14,339 nucleotides of DNA from assembly GCA_027943245.1 (NCBI GenBank), contig JANDJZ010001537.1, forward strand, positions 1 to 14,339. Direction: 5' to 3'. A program made the position numbers and the translations under genes. Position 1 is the first letter of the stretch; each line of letters begins with the position of its first letter. Under the pieces are notes generated by a model. It saw only the letters and a list, made by a program, of their open reading frames with translations. It was not told where the DNA came from and made no database searches. The stretch is from Acanthamoeba sp. SK_2022b (lineage: Eukaryota > Discosea > Longamoebia > Acanthamoebidae). This document shows positions 1 through 6,815 of the stretch, piece after piece.

Positions 1-134
1 GAGCGCTCGAACGCCGCGATCGCGTGGCCGAGGATCGTGGTGCCGCCCAGGCGCAGCAGCTGCTTGGGCCGGTCGCTGCCCACGCGGGTGCCCAGGCCCC
101 CGGCGAGCACGACCCCGACGACCCGGCGGGTCAT
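1..134 (-). CDS. ispD: IspD-family cytidylyltransferase, N-terminal fragment (runs off window)
   Basis: Only the first 44 codons are in the window; the gene continues past the left edge. The residues read MTRRVVGVVLAGGLGTRVGS and then DRPKQLLRLGG. This is the glycine-rich nucleotide-binding loop and PKQ-L motif of IspD/TarI-type enzymes. IspD transfers CMP from CTP to 2-C-methyl-D-erythritol 4-phosphate in the non-mevalonate isoprenoid pathway, in the cytoplasm. The ATG (134-132) overlaps the TGA of the upstream siderophore-interacting gene (133-131) as ATGA, so the two are probably translationally coupled. The start is fixed by that overlap and by the motif lying close to the N-terminus, as is usual in the family. 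A TarI-like (CDP-ribitol) or related cytidylyltransferase cannot be excluded from 44 residues. Confidence 0.72.
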   Translation of the reverse strand, partial: MTRRVVGVVLAGGLGTRVGSDRPKQLLRLGGTTILGHAIAAFER

Positions 135-949
135 GCGTCGCGCTCGGGTCGGATGACGGCGTCCTTCTGCGCGTGCTTCCACGCGCGGAAGCCCTCCTCG
201 GTGACGCCGCGGCGCCAGTAGGCCGAGACCGACAGGTCGCGCCGGTCCACCCGCTCGCGGACGTACGGCCGCACCGTCTTGAGCAGGGCGGACTCGCCGT
301 GGACGAAGGCCTGCACGCGTCCCTCGGGCCACTCCCAGGCGCGGACGGCGTCGTCGAGCAGCGTCGTCGTGCCGGGCTCGGCGTCGCCGCGGTGCAGCCA
401 GTGCACCTCGACGTCGGCCTTGGTGGCGAGGACGACCTCGTCGTCGGGGCCGCCGACCTCGGCGAAGACGACCGCGCGGGCGCCGGCGGGCAGGGCCTCG
501 AGCGACACGGCGATCGCCGGCAGCGCCGACTCGTCGCCGACGAGCAGGTGGACGTCGGCCTCCGGGTCGGGCGTGTAGCCGCCGCCCGGGCCGAGGGCGT
601 GGATGCGCGCCCCCGGCTGCACGTGGGCGGCCCACGGACCGGCCACGCCCTCGTCGCCGTGCACGACGAACTCGATGACCAGCTCGCCGGCGTCCAGGTC
701 GACGTGGCGCACCGTGTACGTGCGCAGGACGGGCTGGTGCTCGGCCGGGAACGTCGTGCGCACCAGGTCCAGGTCGAACGGCTGGGGGTACTCGACGCCG
801 TCGGCCAGGAACAGCAGCTTGACGTAGCTGTCGGCGCACGGGCTGGGCTGGAAGGCGGCCAGGCCCGGGCCGCCGAGCACGACGCGCTGCAGGTGGGTGG
901 AGACGCGCTCGGTGCGCAGCACCTCCAGGGACGTCACGGACTTGGCCAT
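131..949 (-). CDS. Siderophore-interacting protein (FAD-dependent ferric-siderophore reductase, ViuB/SIP family)
   Basis: The 272-aa protein has the length and layout of the SIP/ViuB family. It has an N-terminal FAD-binding barrel with the flavin motif RTYTVR (76-81), a GPGGG turn near 120, and a C-terminal NAD(P)H-binding domain beginning at LLVGDESALPAI (about 135-146). It ends with the typical YWRRGVTEEGFRAWKH segment (244-259). Family members reduce Fe(III) in imported siderophores in the cytosol to release Fe(II). No signal peptide is seen. The ATG at 949 has an AAGGTGG-like sequence 4 nt upstream, and a TAAGGT box lies 6 nt upstream, so the mRNA may instead be leaderless. A DtxR/IdeR-like box overlaps this promoter and fits iron repression. 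The 3' end overlaps the ispD-like start by 4 bp. Confidence 0.9.
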   Translation of the reverse strand: MAKSVTSLEVLRTERVSTHLQRVVLGGPGLAAFQPSPCADSYVKLLFLADGVEYPQPFDLDLVRTTFPAEHQPVLRTYTVRHVDLDAGELVIEFVVHGDEGVAGPWAAHVQPGARIHALGPGGGYTPDPEADVHLLVGDESALPAIAVSLEALPAGARAVVFAEVGGPDDEVVLATKADVEVHWLHRGDAEPGTTTLLDDAVRAWEWPEGRVQAFVHGESALLKTVRPYVRERVDRRDLSVSAYWRRGVTEEGFRAWKHAQKDAVIRPERDA

Positions 950-955
950 GGCGCC

Positions 956-977
956 ACCTTAGCCAGGCCTAACCCAC
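956..977 (-). promoter_or_regulatory. Putative DtxR/IdeR iron box with overlapping -10 for the siderophore-interacting gene
   Basis: On the plus strand, 959-977 reads TTAGCCAGGCCTAACCCAC. It matches the 19-bp DtxR/IdeR consensus TTAGGTTAGCCTAACCTAA at 13 positions, with both TTAG and CCTAACC intact. The minus-strand -10 candidate TAAGGT (961-956) overlaps the box and ends 6 nt before the ATG at 949. Metal-loaded repressor bound here would block the promoter. The match was made by eye, so the regulatory role is inferred from sequence and from the iron-related gene it precedes. Confidence 0.5.
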
Positions 978-979
978 CG

Positions 980-1098
980 TCCCGAGCCCCGCCAGGCGCT
1001 GTCGGGCCCAGCTCCCCCGCGATGTGTGGAGGAACCGACCTCGATCCGCTCGTTGGCGGTCGATTCCTTCACACATCGCGGCAGCGCGGGGCTCGGGA
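980..1098. repeat. Nested imperfect palindrome of about 119 bp between divergent genes
   Basis: The inner arms are 1017-1040 and 1058-1081. They pair over 24 positions with two mismatches, around a 17-nt loop. The right arm reads GGTCGATTCCTTCACACATC and then GCGG. The outer arms 980-992 (TCCCGAGCCCCGC) and 1086-1098 pair perfectly over 13 bp. About 24 nt on the left side is unpaired, against 4 nt on the right. The element sits between divergent genes, where a terminator for either is not expected. It could be a MITE or REP-like palindromic repeat, or a large regulatory hairpin. I saw no second copy in this window. Confidence 0.65.
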
Positions 1099-1142
1099 GG
1101 GGGTCGCGTCGCGGACGTCCGGCCGGGCTGGCCCGTCCTGAC

Positions 1143-1148
1143 TAGTCT
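1143..1148 (+). promoter_or_regulatory. Probable -10 element for a leaderless M13 peptidase mRNA
   Basis: TAGTCT lies exactly 6 nt before the GTG at 1155. This is the usual position of a -10 box when the first transcribed base is the first base of the start codon, a common arrangement in actinobacteria. No Shine-Dalgarno sequence is visible between the box and the GTG, which supports a leaderless reading. Confidence 0.5.
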
Positions 1149-1154
1149 GGGCGT

Positions 1155-3104
1155 GTGACCCACGGCATCGACGTCGACCAGCTCGACCCCTCCATCCGCC
1201 CGCAGGACGACCTCTTCCGCCACGTCAACGGACGCTGGCTGCGCGAGACCCAGATCCCCGCCGACCGTGCGACCGCCGGGGCGTTCATGGACCTGCGCGA
1301 CGCGGCCGAGCTCAAGACGCGCGAGATCATCGAGAAGGCGCAGGCCTCCCCCGCGGACGACGAGGAGCGCAAGATCGGCGACCTCTACGCGTCCTTCATG
1401 GACGTCGACCGCGTCGAGGCGCTCGGCGGCACCCCGCTGCAGCCCGACCTCGCCGCGGTCGACGCGATCGACTCCGTGGCGTCGTTCGCCCGCACCCTCG
1501 GCAGCCTCGAGCGCTCCGGCGTCGGCACGGTCGTGGGCATGTACGTCGCGCCCGACAAGGGCGCGCCCGACACCTACGTGTCCTACCTCGTCCAGACCGG
1601 CCTGGGCCTGCCGGACGAGTCGTACTACAGCGGCGACGAGAACGCCGACCTGCGCGACGCCTACGTCGTGCACGTCACCCGCATGCTCGAGCTCGCCGGC
1701 CTCGACGACGCCGCCTCCCGCGCCGAGCGGGTAATGGCGCTGGAGACCGCGATCGCCGAGCGGCACTGGGACCGCGTCGCCACCCGCGACGCGCAGAAGA
1801 CCTACAACCCGATGTCGTACGACGAGCTCAAGGCACTGCTGCCCGCGTTCGACTGGGACGCCTGGGCCGAGGCGGCGCAGATCCCGGCGTCCGCGCTCGC
1901 CAAGGTCGTCGTCTCCCAGCCCAGCTACTACGAGGGCCTGGCCGACCTGCTCGTCGAGGACCGCCTGCCGCAGTGGAGGGACTGGCTGCGCTGGAACGTC
2001 GTCCACGCCGCTGCGCCGTACCTGTCCGAGGCGTTCGTGCTGGAGAACTTCGACTTCTACGGCCGGACGCTGTCGGGCACCGACGAGCTGCGCGAGCGCT
2101 GGAAGCGCGGCGTCGGCTTCGTCGAGGGCGCGATGGGCGAGGCGGTCGGCAAGATCTACGTCCGCACCGAGTACCCGGACGTGGCCCGCGAGCGCATGGG
2201 CGTCCTCATCGAGAACCTCCTGGCCGCCTACCGCGAGAGCATCACCGGCCTGGCCTGGATGAGCGACGCGACCAAGGCCGAGGCGCTGGAGAAGCTGAGC
2301 CGGTTCGACCCCAAGATCGGGCACCCGCGGACGTTCCGCGACTACTCCGCCCTCGAGACCGACCCCACCGACCTGCTCGGCAACCGAGCCCGCGTCATGG
2401 CCGTGGAGATCGACCGCGAGCTGGCCAAGGTGGGCGGCCCGATCGACCGCGACGAGTGGTACATGACGCCGCAGACGGTCAACGCCTACTACAACCCGAC
2501 GATGAACGAGATCGTCTTCCCGGCCGCCATCCTGCAGCCGCCGTTCTTCGACGCCGAGGCCGACGACGCGGTCAACTATGGCGCGATCGGCGCGGTCATC
2601 GGCCACGAGATCGGTCACGGCTTCGACGACCAGGGCTCCCAGTACGACGGCACCGGCGCCCTGCGCAACTGGTGGACCGACGACGACCGGGCCGCCTTCG
2701 AGAAGCTGACCGGCTCGCTCGTGGCCCAGTACGACCCGCTGAGCCCCGAGGGCGCGGCCGGCGCGACGGTCAACGGCTCGCTGACCATCGGCGAGAACAT
2801 CGGCGACCTCGGCGGCCTGGGCATCGCGCTCAAGGCGTACCTGCTCGCCCGCGGCGACGAGGTGCCCGAGCCGATCGACGGCTACACCGACCTGCAGCGC
2901 TTCTTCCTGTCGTGGGCCACGGCCTGGCAGGGCAAGACGCGTCCGGCCGAGACGCTGCGCCGGCTCACCGTCGACCCGCACTCGCCGCCGGAGTTCCGCT
3001 GCAACCAGGTCGTGCGCAACATCGACGCCTTCTACGAGGCGTTCGACGTGAAGCCCGGCGACGCGCTGTGGCTCGACGAGAGCGAGCGCGTCACCATCTG
3101 GTGA
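1155..3104 (+). CDS. M13 family zinc metallopeptidase (neprilysin/PepO-like)
   Basis: The 649-aa protein has the full length of bacterial M13 peptidases. The zinc site is HEIGH at 484-488 (two His ligands and the catalytic Glu), followed by GENIGDLGG with the third ligand E547 and D551. The substrate-binding NAYYNP motif starts at N443. The N-terminal two thirds is the helical domain that closes over the active site, and the chain ends ...ERVTIW, matching the conserved C-terminal Trp of the family. There is no signal peptide or N-terminal membrane helix, so it may be cytosolic or exported by an unrecognised route. The family cleaves short peptides on the amino side of hydrophobic residues. 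The GTG start is chosen because the homologous N-terminus (DPSIRPQDDLFRHVNGRWL) begins directly after it and because of the -10 box upstream. It is transcribed alone and ends before a strong hairpin. Confidence 0.93.
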   Translation: MTHGIDVDQLDPSIRPQDDLFRHVNGRWLRETQIPADRATAGAFMDLRDAAELKTREIIEKAQASPADDEERKIGDLYASFMDVDRVEALGGTPLQPDLAAVDAIDSVASFARTLGSLERSGVGTVVGMYVAPDKGAPDTYVSYLVQTGLGLPDESYYSGDENADLRDAYVVHVTRMLELAGLDDAASRAERVMALETAIAERHWDRVATRDAQKTYNPMSYDELKALLPAFDWDAWAEAAQIPASALAKVVVSQPSYYEGLADLLVEDRLPQWRDWLRWNVVHAAAPYLSEAFVLENFDFYGRTLSGTDELRERWKRGVGFVEGAMGEAVGKIYVRTEYPDVARERMGVLIENLLAAYRESITGLAWMSDATKAEALEKLSRFDPKIGHPRTFRDYSALETDPTDLLGNRARVMAVEIDRELAKVGGPIDRDEWYMTPQTVNAYYNPTMNEIVFPAAILQPPFFDAEADDAVNYGAIGAVIGHEIGHGFDDQGSQYDGTGALRNWWTDDDRAAFEKLTGSLVAQYDPLSPEGAAGATVNGSLTIGENIGDLGGLGIALKAYLLARGDEVPEPIDGYTDLQRFFLSWATAWQGKTRPAETLRRLTVDPHSPPEFRCNQVVRNIDAFYEAFDVKPGDALWLDESERVTIW

Positions 3105-3110
3105 CCGCCC

Positions 3111-3156
3111 TGACGACGAAGGGGCCCCGCCACCCGGCGGGGCCCCTTCGTCGTCA
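3111..3156. terminator. Bidirectional terminator hairpin between convergent genes
   Basis: Arms 3111-3131 and 3136-3156 are a perfect 21-bp inverted repeat (TGACGACGAAGGGGCCCCGC plus C) around the 4-nt loop ACCC. It lies 6 nt after the M13 peptidase stop and 8 nt after the transglycosylase stop, so it can end transcription from both sides. There is no T tract on either strand, which is common for terminators in high-GC actinobacteria. Confidence 0.85.
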
Positions 3157-3164
3157 CCGTCGCG

Positions 3165-3881
3165 TCAGCCGTACGAGACGGCGGCCGCGTGCACCGCGCG
3201 GACGTACGCGTCGGCGTGGTTGTAGCTGAAGACCGCCGCCGTCCAGCCGCCCGCCGTCGACAGGTCGCGGCCGTCGTGGCACAGGTAGCGGGCCGCCGCG
3301 AGCGCGGCGTCGTCCAGGTCGTGGGGGTCGGCGACGCCGTCCCTGTCGGCGTCGACCTCCCAGGCCGCCCAGGTCGACGGGATGAACTGCAGCGGACCGA
3401 CGGCGTGGTCCCACGTCGGGTCGCCGTGCCAGGCGACGGACGCGCTCGTGGCGGCGATCGCGGCCACGCCCTCGCCGCCGTCCAGGGCCGGGCCGACGAT
3501 CGGCTCGAGCGGACGTCCGTCGTCGCCCAGCGCCCCGCGTCCGTGACCGGACTCCACCTGCCCGATGCCGGCCAGCGTCGTCCACCCCAGACGGCACTGC
3601 GGATGCTCCACGGCCGTGCGCAGGGTCGCGTCGGCGTAGGCCTGCACGGCGCGCGCCGGCACGCCGGTGCGGGCCGCCGTCGCGGCCACCCAGGCCGGGT
3701 CCGCTCCCCCGCCGGACGCGCTCGTCCCGGCCGGCTCCTGGACGCTGGCCGCGACCGGGGCGACGACGACCGGGTCCGCCGTCATCGACCGGTCCGCCGG
3801 GGCGCCGGGCACCAGGGACGCGCCGAGGCCGCCGACCGCGACCGCGGCCAGCGCCCCGACGAGGAGCGTCGTCCGGCTCAC
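3165..3881 (-). CDS. Secreted lytic transglycosylase (SLT_2/MltB-like), coupled to pstB
   Basis: The 238-aa protein opens with a signal-peptide-like segment ([20 protein letters not shown], cleavage probably near residue 29) and an Ala/Pro/Ser-rich linker. The catalytic domain follows. IGQVESGHG carries the likely catalytic Glu at 110, [10 protein letters not shown] starts at 162, and the end is a [17 protein letters not shown] segment typical of actinobacterial lytic murein transglycosylases. These enzymes cut the MurNAc-GlcNAc bond of peptidoglycan to leave 1,6-anhydro ends. [12 protein letters not shown] (177-188) resembles a calcium-binding loop. The GTG start (3881-3879) overlaps the pstB TGA (3880-3878) as GTGA, and no strong Shine-Dalgarno is seen, so translation probably depends on pstB. 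It is the last gene of the phosphate locus, in the place where phoU is often found. Confidence 0.85.
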   Translation of the reverse strand: MSRTTLLVGALAAVAVGGLGASLVPGAPADRSMTADPVVVAPVAASVQEPAGTSASGGGADPAWVAATAARTGVPARAVQAYADATLRTAVEHPQCRLGWTTLAGIGQVESGHGRGALGDDGRPLEPIVGPALDGGEGVAAIAATSASVAWHGDPTWDHAVGPLQFIPSTWAAWEVDADRDGVADPHDLDDAALAAARYLCHDGRDLSTAGGWTAAVFSYNHADAYVRAVHAAAVSYG

Positions 3882-4759
3882 CCGAAGCGGCCGTTGACGT
3901 AGTCGTGCGTGCGCTGGTCCTGCGGGTGGTTGAACATCGCGCCGGTCTCGCCGTGCTCGACGATGACGCCGGGCGTGCCCTGGGCGGCGAGGAAGAAGGC
4001 GCACTGGTCCGAGACGCGGGCGGCCTGCTGCATGTTGTGGGTGACGATCACGATCGTCACCTCCTGCGCGAGCTCGACCATCGTCTCCTCGATGACCCGG
4101 GTGGACGTGGGGTCCAGCGCCGAGCACGGCTCGTCCATGAGCAGCACCTTGGGCTTGATCGCCAGCGAGCGGGCGATGCACAGCCGCTGCTGCTGGCCGC
4201 CGGACAGGCCGCCGCCGGGGGCGTCGAGGCGGTCCTTGACCTCGTTCCACAGGCCGCCGCGGCGCAGGCAGGACTCGACGAGCTCGTCCTTCTCCGAGCG
4301 ACTCGCCCGCGTGCCGGTGAGCTTGAGTCCCGCGAGCACGTTGTCGCGGATCGACATCGCCGGGAACGGGTTCGGCTTCTGGAACACCATGCCGATGTCG
4401 CGGCGCACGTCCATGAGCTTGCGCTGCGGCTCGTAGACGTCGCGGCCGTCGAGCAGCACCTGGCCGCCGAGCTGGGCGCTGGGCACGAGCTCGTGCATCC
4501 GGTTGAGGATGCGCAGGAACGTCGACTTGCCGCAGCCGGACGGCCCGATGAGCGCGGTGATGCCGCCGGCCGGCATGTGCAGCGAGACCCGGTCCAGCAC
4601 CTTGCGGCTGCCGAACCAGGCCGAGACGTCGCGGGCGTCCAGCGAGGACGCGCGCGAGCCCGCGGCCGGACCGGACGCGGGCGCGGCCGCCACGGCCGGC
4701 AGGACGGTGGTGTCGTCACGCACGACCGGGACGACCGTCGTGATCTCGTCGGTGCTCAT
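3878..4759 (-). CDS. pstB: Phosphate ABC transporter ATP-binding protein PstB
   Basis: The 293-aa cytoplasmic ATPase drives phosphate import through PstC/PstA. Visible motifs are Walker [10 protein letters not shown] (72-80), the PstB-type FQKPNPFP Q-loop (126-133), signature [16 protein letters not shown] (185-200), Walker [14 protein letters not shown] (205-217) and the H-loop [13 protein letters not shown] (239-251). The C-terminus [16 protein letters not shown] is the classic PstB ending. About 40 extra N-terminal residues, rich in Ala, Val, Thr and Pro, precede the fold; E. coli-type PstB lacks most of these. The ATG at 4759 is preceded by GAGAGG about 9 nt upstream. It lies 68 bp downstream of the Ig-type binding protein gene across a strong hairpin, and overlaps the transglycosylase gene by 4 bp. 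Confidence 0.97.
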   Translation of the reverse strand: MSTDEITTVVPVVRDDTTVLPAVAAAPASGPAAGSRASSLDARDVSAWFGSRKVLDRVSLHMPAGGITALIGPSGCGKSTFLRILNRMHELVPSAQLGGQVLLDGRDVYEPQRKLMDVRRDIGMVFQKPNPFPAMSIRDNVLAGLKLTGTRASRSEKDELVESCLRRGGLWNEVKDRLDAPGGGLSGGQQQRLCIARSLAIKPKVLLMDEPCSALDPTSTRVIEETMVELAQEVTIVIVTHNMQQAARVSDQCAFFLAAQGTPGVIVEHGETGAMFNHPQDQRTHDYVNGRFG

Positions 4760-4780
4760 CGAGGAGCCTCTCTGTGCGGT

Positions 4781-4814
4781 GGCCGGGCCGGCGCCGTGGG
4801 GCGCCGACCCGGCC
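4781..4814 (-). other. Intercistronic hairpin between the Ig-type binding protein gene and pstB
   Basis: Arms 4781-4795 and 4800-4814 form a 15-bp stem with one G-U pair in the minus-strand RNA and a 4-nt loop. The hairpin lies 13 nt after the stop of the binding-protein gene and about 21 nt before the pstB start. No T tract follows it. It may act as a partial terminator or as a 3' protector of the upstream message, giving more binding protein than ATPase. Confidence 0.6.
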
Positions 4815-4827
4815 GGGTGGACGTCGC

Positions 4828-6681
4828 TCAGCGGACGCTGAGGCGCAGCGTCCGGGACTTCGCGGCCGCCACGTTGCGGTCGCCGGAGTAGACGACGGTC
4901 AGCGTGTGGCTGCCCTTCTTCAGCTTCGCCAGCGTGACGGTGGCCTTGCCGCCCCGGACGACGGCGGTGCCGACCGTCTTCGAGCCGCGCTTGACGGTCA
5001 CCTTGCCGGTGACCTTGGTGCCCTTGACCGCGCCGCGGGCCGTGACGGTGACCGTCACCGAGCCGCGCTTGCTGGCCTTGACCCGCGTGGCCTTCAGGCG
5101 GGCCGACACGGCGCCGCCGGCCTTGGCGACCGAGACGGTGCCGGCGGCGGTGGCCGCGTCGTGGGTGGCGCTGCCGCCGAAGGCGACCGCCAGGCGCTGC
5201 GTGCCCGCGTTGAGGCCGGCCGGGAGGGTGACCCGGGCGGCGCCGCGCACGAACGAGGTGCGGTACGCGCGGCCGCCCACGGTGACCGTGCCGGTGCCCG
5301 CGACCGAGGCGTTGGCCTTGACCGTCACGGCGACGGCCTTGCCGTAGGTGGTGCGCGCCGCGGCGACGCTCAGGCCGACCGGGGTCTTGACCGTGGTCGT
5401 GGCGGCCGTCTGCGACGTCGACGGCAGCTGCTGCGTACCGTTGCTGGGCTTGAACGCCGCCGTGTAGCTGTGCGCACCGGGCGCGACGTTGCCGACCGTC
5501 AGCGTGGCGACGCCGCCGGCGACGAAGGCGCTGCCGACCTTGGTCGTGCCCTCGAAGAAGTCGACCGAGCCCTGGATCGAGGCGGTCGACTTGACCGTCG
5601 CCGTCAGGCGGACCTGGCGGTTGCCCAGCGCCGCGGCCCGGACCGTCGTCGTGGTGAACGCGGCGGTGACCTGGTCGGCGTTCTTGAAGTTGGAGACGGC
5701 GGCGTCGGTCCACTTGCCGCACTCGCCCTCGGCGGACGTCGGGGCGAGCTGCAGGAAGCCGGCCTTCTCGATCGCGGCCTTGCCCTCGACGCTGCACAGG
5801 AAGCCGGTCTCGCCGAAGATCGCCTGGAGCTTCGCGGCCTTCGCCGGGGTCGCGAGGTCCTCGCTGCGGACGACGTTGTACAGGGCCCGCTCGAACTGGA
5901 CGCCGCCGAGCAGCGAGATCGTGGCGGTCGACTTGGCGCGGCCGGTCGAGAACGGGACGATCGCGTTCGGGTCGCCCACGACGTCGGCGTCGCTGTGCTC
6001 CTGGGTCTCCTTGACCGACGGGGCCAGGGTGACGGCCACGCCGCCGTTGGACGCCTTGAGCCGGTCCTCGAAGAAGCTGCGGGTGCCCGAGCCGGACTGC
6101 GGGATGAGCGGCGTGATGGTGCCGCTCTTGCTCGGGTCGATCTGGCTCCAGTCGGTGATCGTGCCCTGGTAGATGCCGACCAGCTGCGCCGCGGTGAGCG
6201 ACGCGGGCGCGTTGGTGCCGGCCTTGCGGACGGCCATCTCGAGCCCGTCCACGCCGAACGCGGCCTGCTTCAGGCCCGCGGCGACCTCGGTGGTGCTCAG
6301 CGACGACGACGAGCGCGCGTAGTCGGCGGCCGTGTTGTTGGACGTGCCGTAGAGCAGCTTCTTGCCGTTGCCCGAGCCGTTCACGGTGCTGCGCTGGATG
6401 GCGGTGGTGCCCTGGCGCAGCGTGATCGTGGCCGGGTCGCCGATGGCGGCGAACGAGGCCAGGCGCGAGCCGGCGGCCTGGTTGGCGTTGTAGGCCTGCG
6501 CGAGGTACGCGAGGGCGGCCTGCGTCGTGTCCGAGCCGGTGCCCACGACGTCGCCCGCGACGGGGACGAACGCCGGGTCGAACTCCGTGGGGGCGGCCTG
6601 AGCCGTGCCCGTGGTGACCGCGAGGGTGCCGGCCACCAGAGCGGCGCCGGCCGCGAGGGCCGAGACGCGGGAGCGAATCAT
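4828..6681 (-). CDS. Secreted PstS-like substrate-binding protein with three C-terminal Ig-like repeats
   Basis: The 617-aa protein has a signal peptide (1 to about 30, ending GTAQA). A PstS-type binding domain covers about 40-340: [14 protein letters not shown] (47-60), DYARSS (120-125), [14 protein letters not shown] (167-180) and [15 protein letters not shown] (194-208, the phosphate-loop-like S-G-S-G-T-R). Three beta-rich repeats of Ig-like (Big_3-type) character follow, at about 343-432, 433-520 and 521-617. The last is very rich in Lys and Arg ([29 protein letters not shown]). There is no lipobox, no C-terminal membrane helix and no sorting signal, so it is presumably free in the wall space or held by wall binding. 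Phosphate or a phosphorylated compound is the likely ligand, by homology and context. The ATG at 6681 has AAAGGA 7 nt upstream, and its own PHO-box promoter precedes it. Confidence 0.85.
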   Translation of the reverse strand: MIRSRVSALAAGAALVAGTLAVTTGTAQAAPTEFDPAFVPVAGDVVGTGSDTTQAALAYLAQAYNANQAAGSRLASFAAIGDPATITLRQGTTAIQRSTVNGSGNGKKLLYGTSNNTAADYARSSSSLSTTEVAAGLKQAAFGVDGLEMAVRKAGTNAPASLTAAQLVGIYQGTITDWSQIDPSKSGTITPLIPQSGSGTRSFFEDRLKASNGGVAVTLAPSVKETQEHSDADVVGDPNAIVPFSTGRAKSTATISLLGGVQFERALYNVVRSEDLATPAKAAKLQAIFGETGFLCSVEGKAAIEKAGFLQLAPTSAEGECGKWTDAAVSNFKNADQVTAAFTTTTVRAAALGNRQVRLTATVKSTASIQGSVDFFEGTTKVGSAFVAGGVATLTVGNVAPGAHSYTAAFKPSNGTQQLPSTSQTAATTTVKTPVGLSVAAARTTYGKAVAVTVKANASVAGTGTVTVGGRAYRTSFVRGAARVTLPAGLNAGTQRLAVAFGGSATHDAATAAGTVSVAKAGGAVSARLKATRVKASKRGSVTVTVTARGAVKGTKVTGKVTVKRGSKTVGTAVVRGGKATVTLAKLKKGSHTLTVVYSGDRNVAAAKSRTLRLSVR

Positions 6682-6733
6682 GTCGTGTCCTTTGAGAGGT
6701 GTCGGACCGGTCCTGCGCCGGTCACCACCCGAG

Positions 6734-6798
6734 ACGCTAGGGAGGCGGCCGGCGAACGCGGGATGTTTGCGGTGAACAATGGGTGACCGCTCGACGGC
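6734..6798 (-). promoter_or_regulatory. Internal PHO-box promoter for the Ig-type binding protein, pstB and transglycosylase genes
   Basis: Read on the minus strand, 6798-6789 is GCCGTCGAGC. Two 11-bp direct repeats follow, GGTCACCCATT (6788-6778) and GTTCACCGCAA (6777-6767), the layout of actinobacterial PhoP-binding PHO boxes. After 27 nt comes TAGCGT (6739-6734), the probable -10 box, about 53 nt before the start codon. The same four elements with the same spacing stand before pstC. The stretch 6682-6815 holds no gene. The PhoP assignment is inferred from the repeat. Confidence 0.72.
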
Positions 6799-6815
6799 AC
6801 CTCGGCGATCCGGGG

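Noticed and set aside
969..2981. Long open frame of 670 codons on the minus strand opposite the M13 peptidase gene
   Set aside because: It is antisense to a gene with full M13 motifs. Its protein is Arg/Val/Gly/Asp-rich with no recognisable motif, as expected for a shadow frame in high-GC DNA.
3882..4250. N-terminal extension of the transglycosylase frame into pstB
   Set aside because: Residues upstream of the GTG at 3881 are Arg/Pro/Gly-rich shadow sequence. A proper signal peptide starts exactly at the GTG that overlaps the pstB stop.
4774..6786. Long plus-strand open frame opposite the Ig-type binding protein gene
   Set aside because: It has low-complexity Arg/Gly/Ala composition, no motif, and is fully antisense to a gene with a signal peptide, binding domain and ribosome site.
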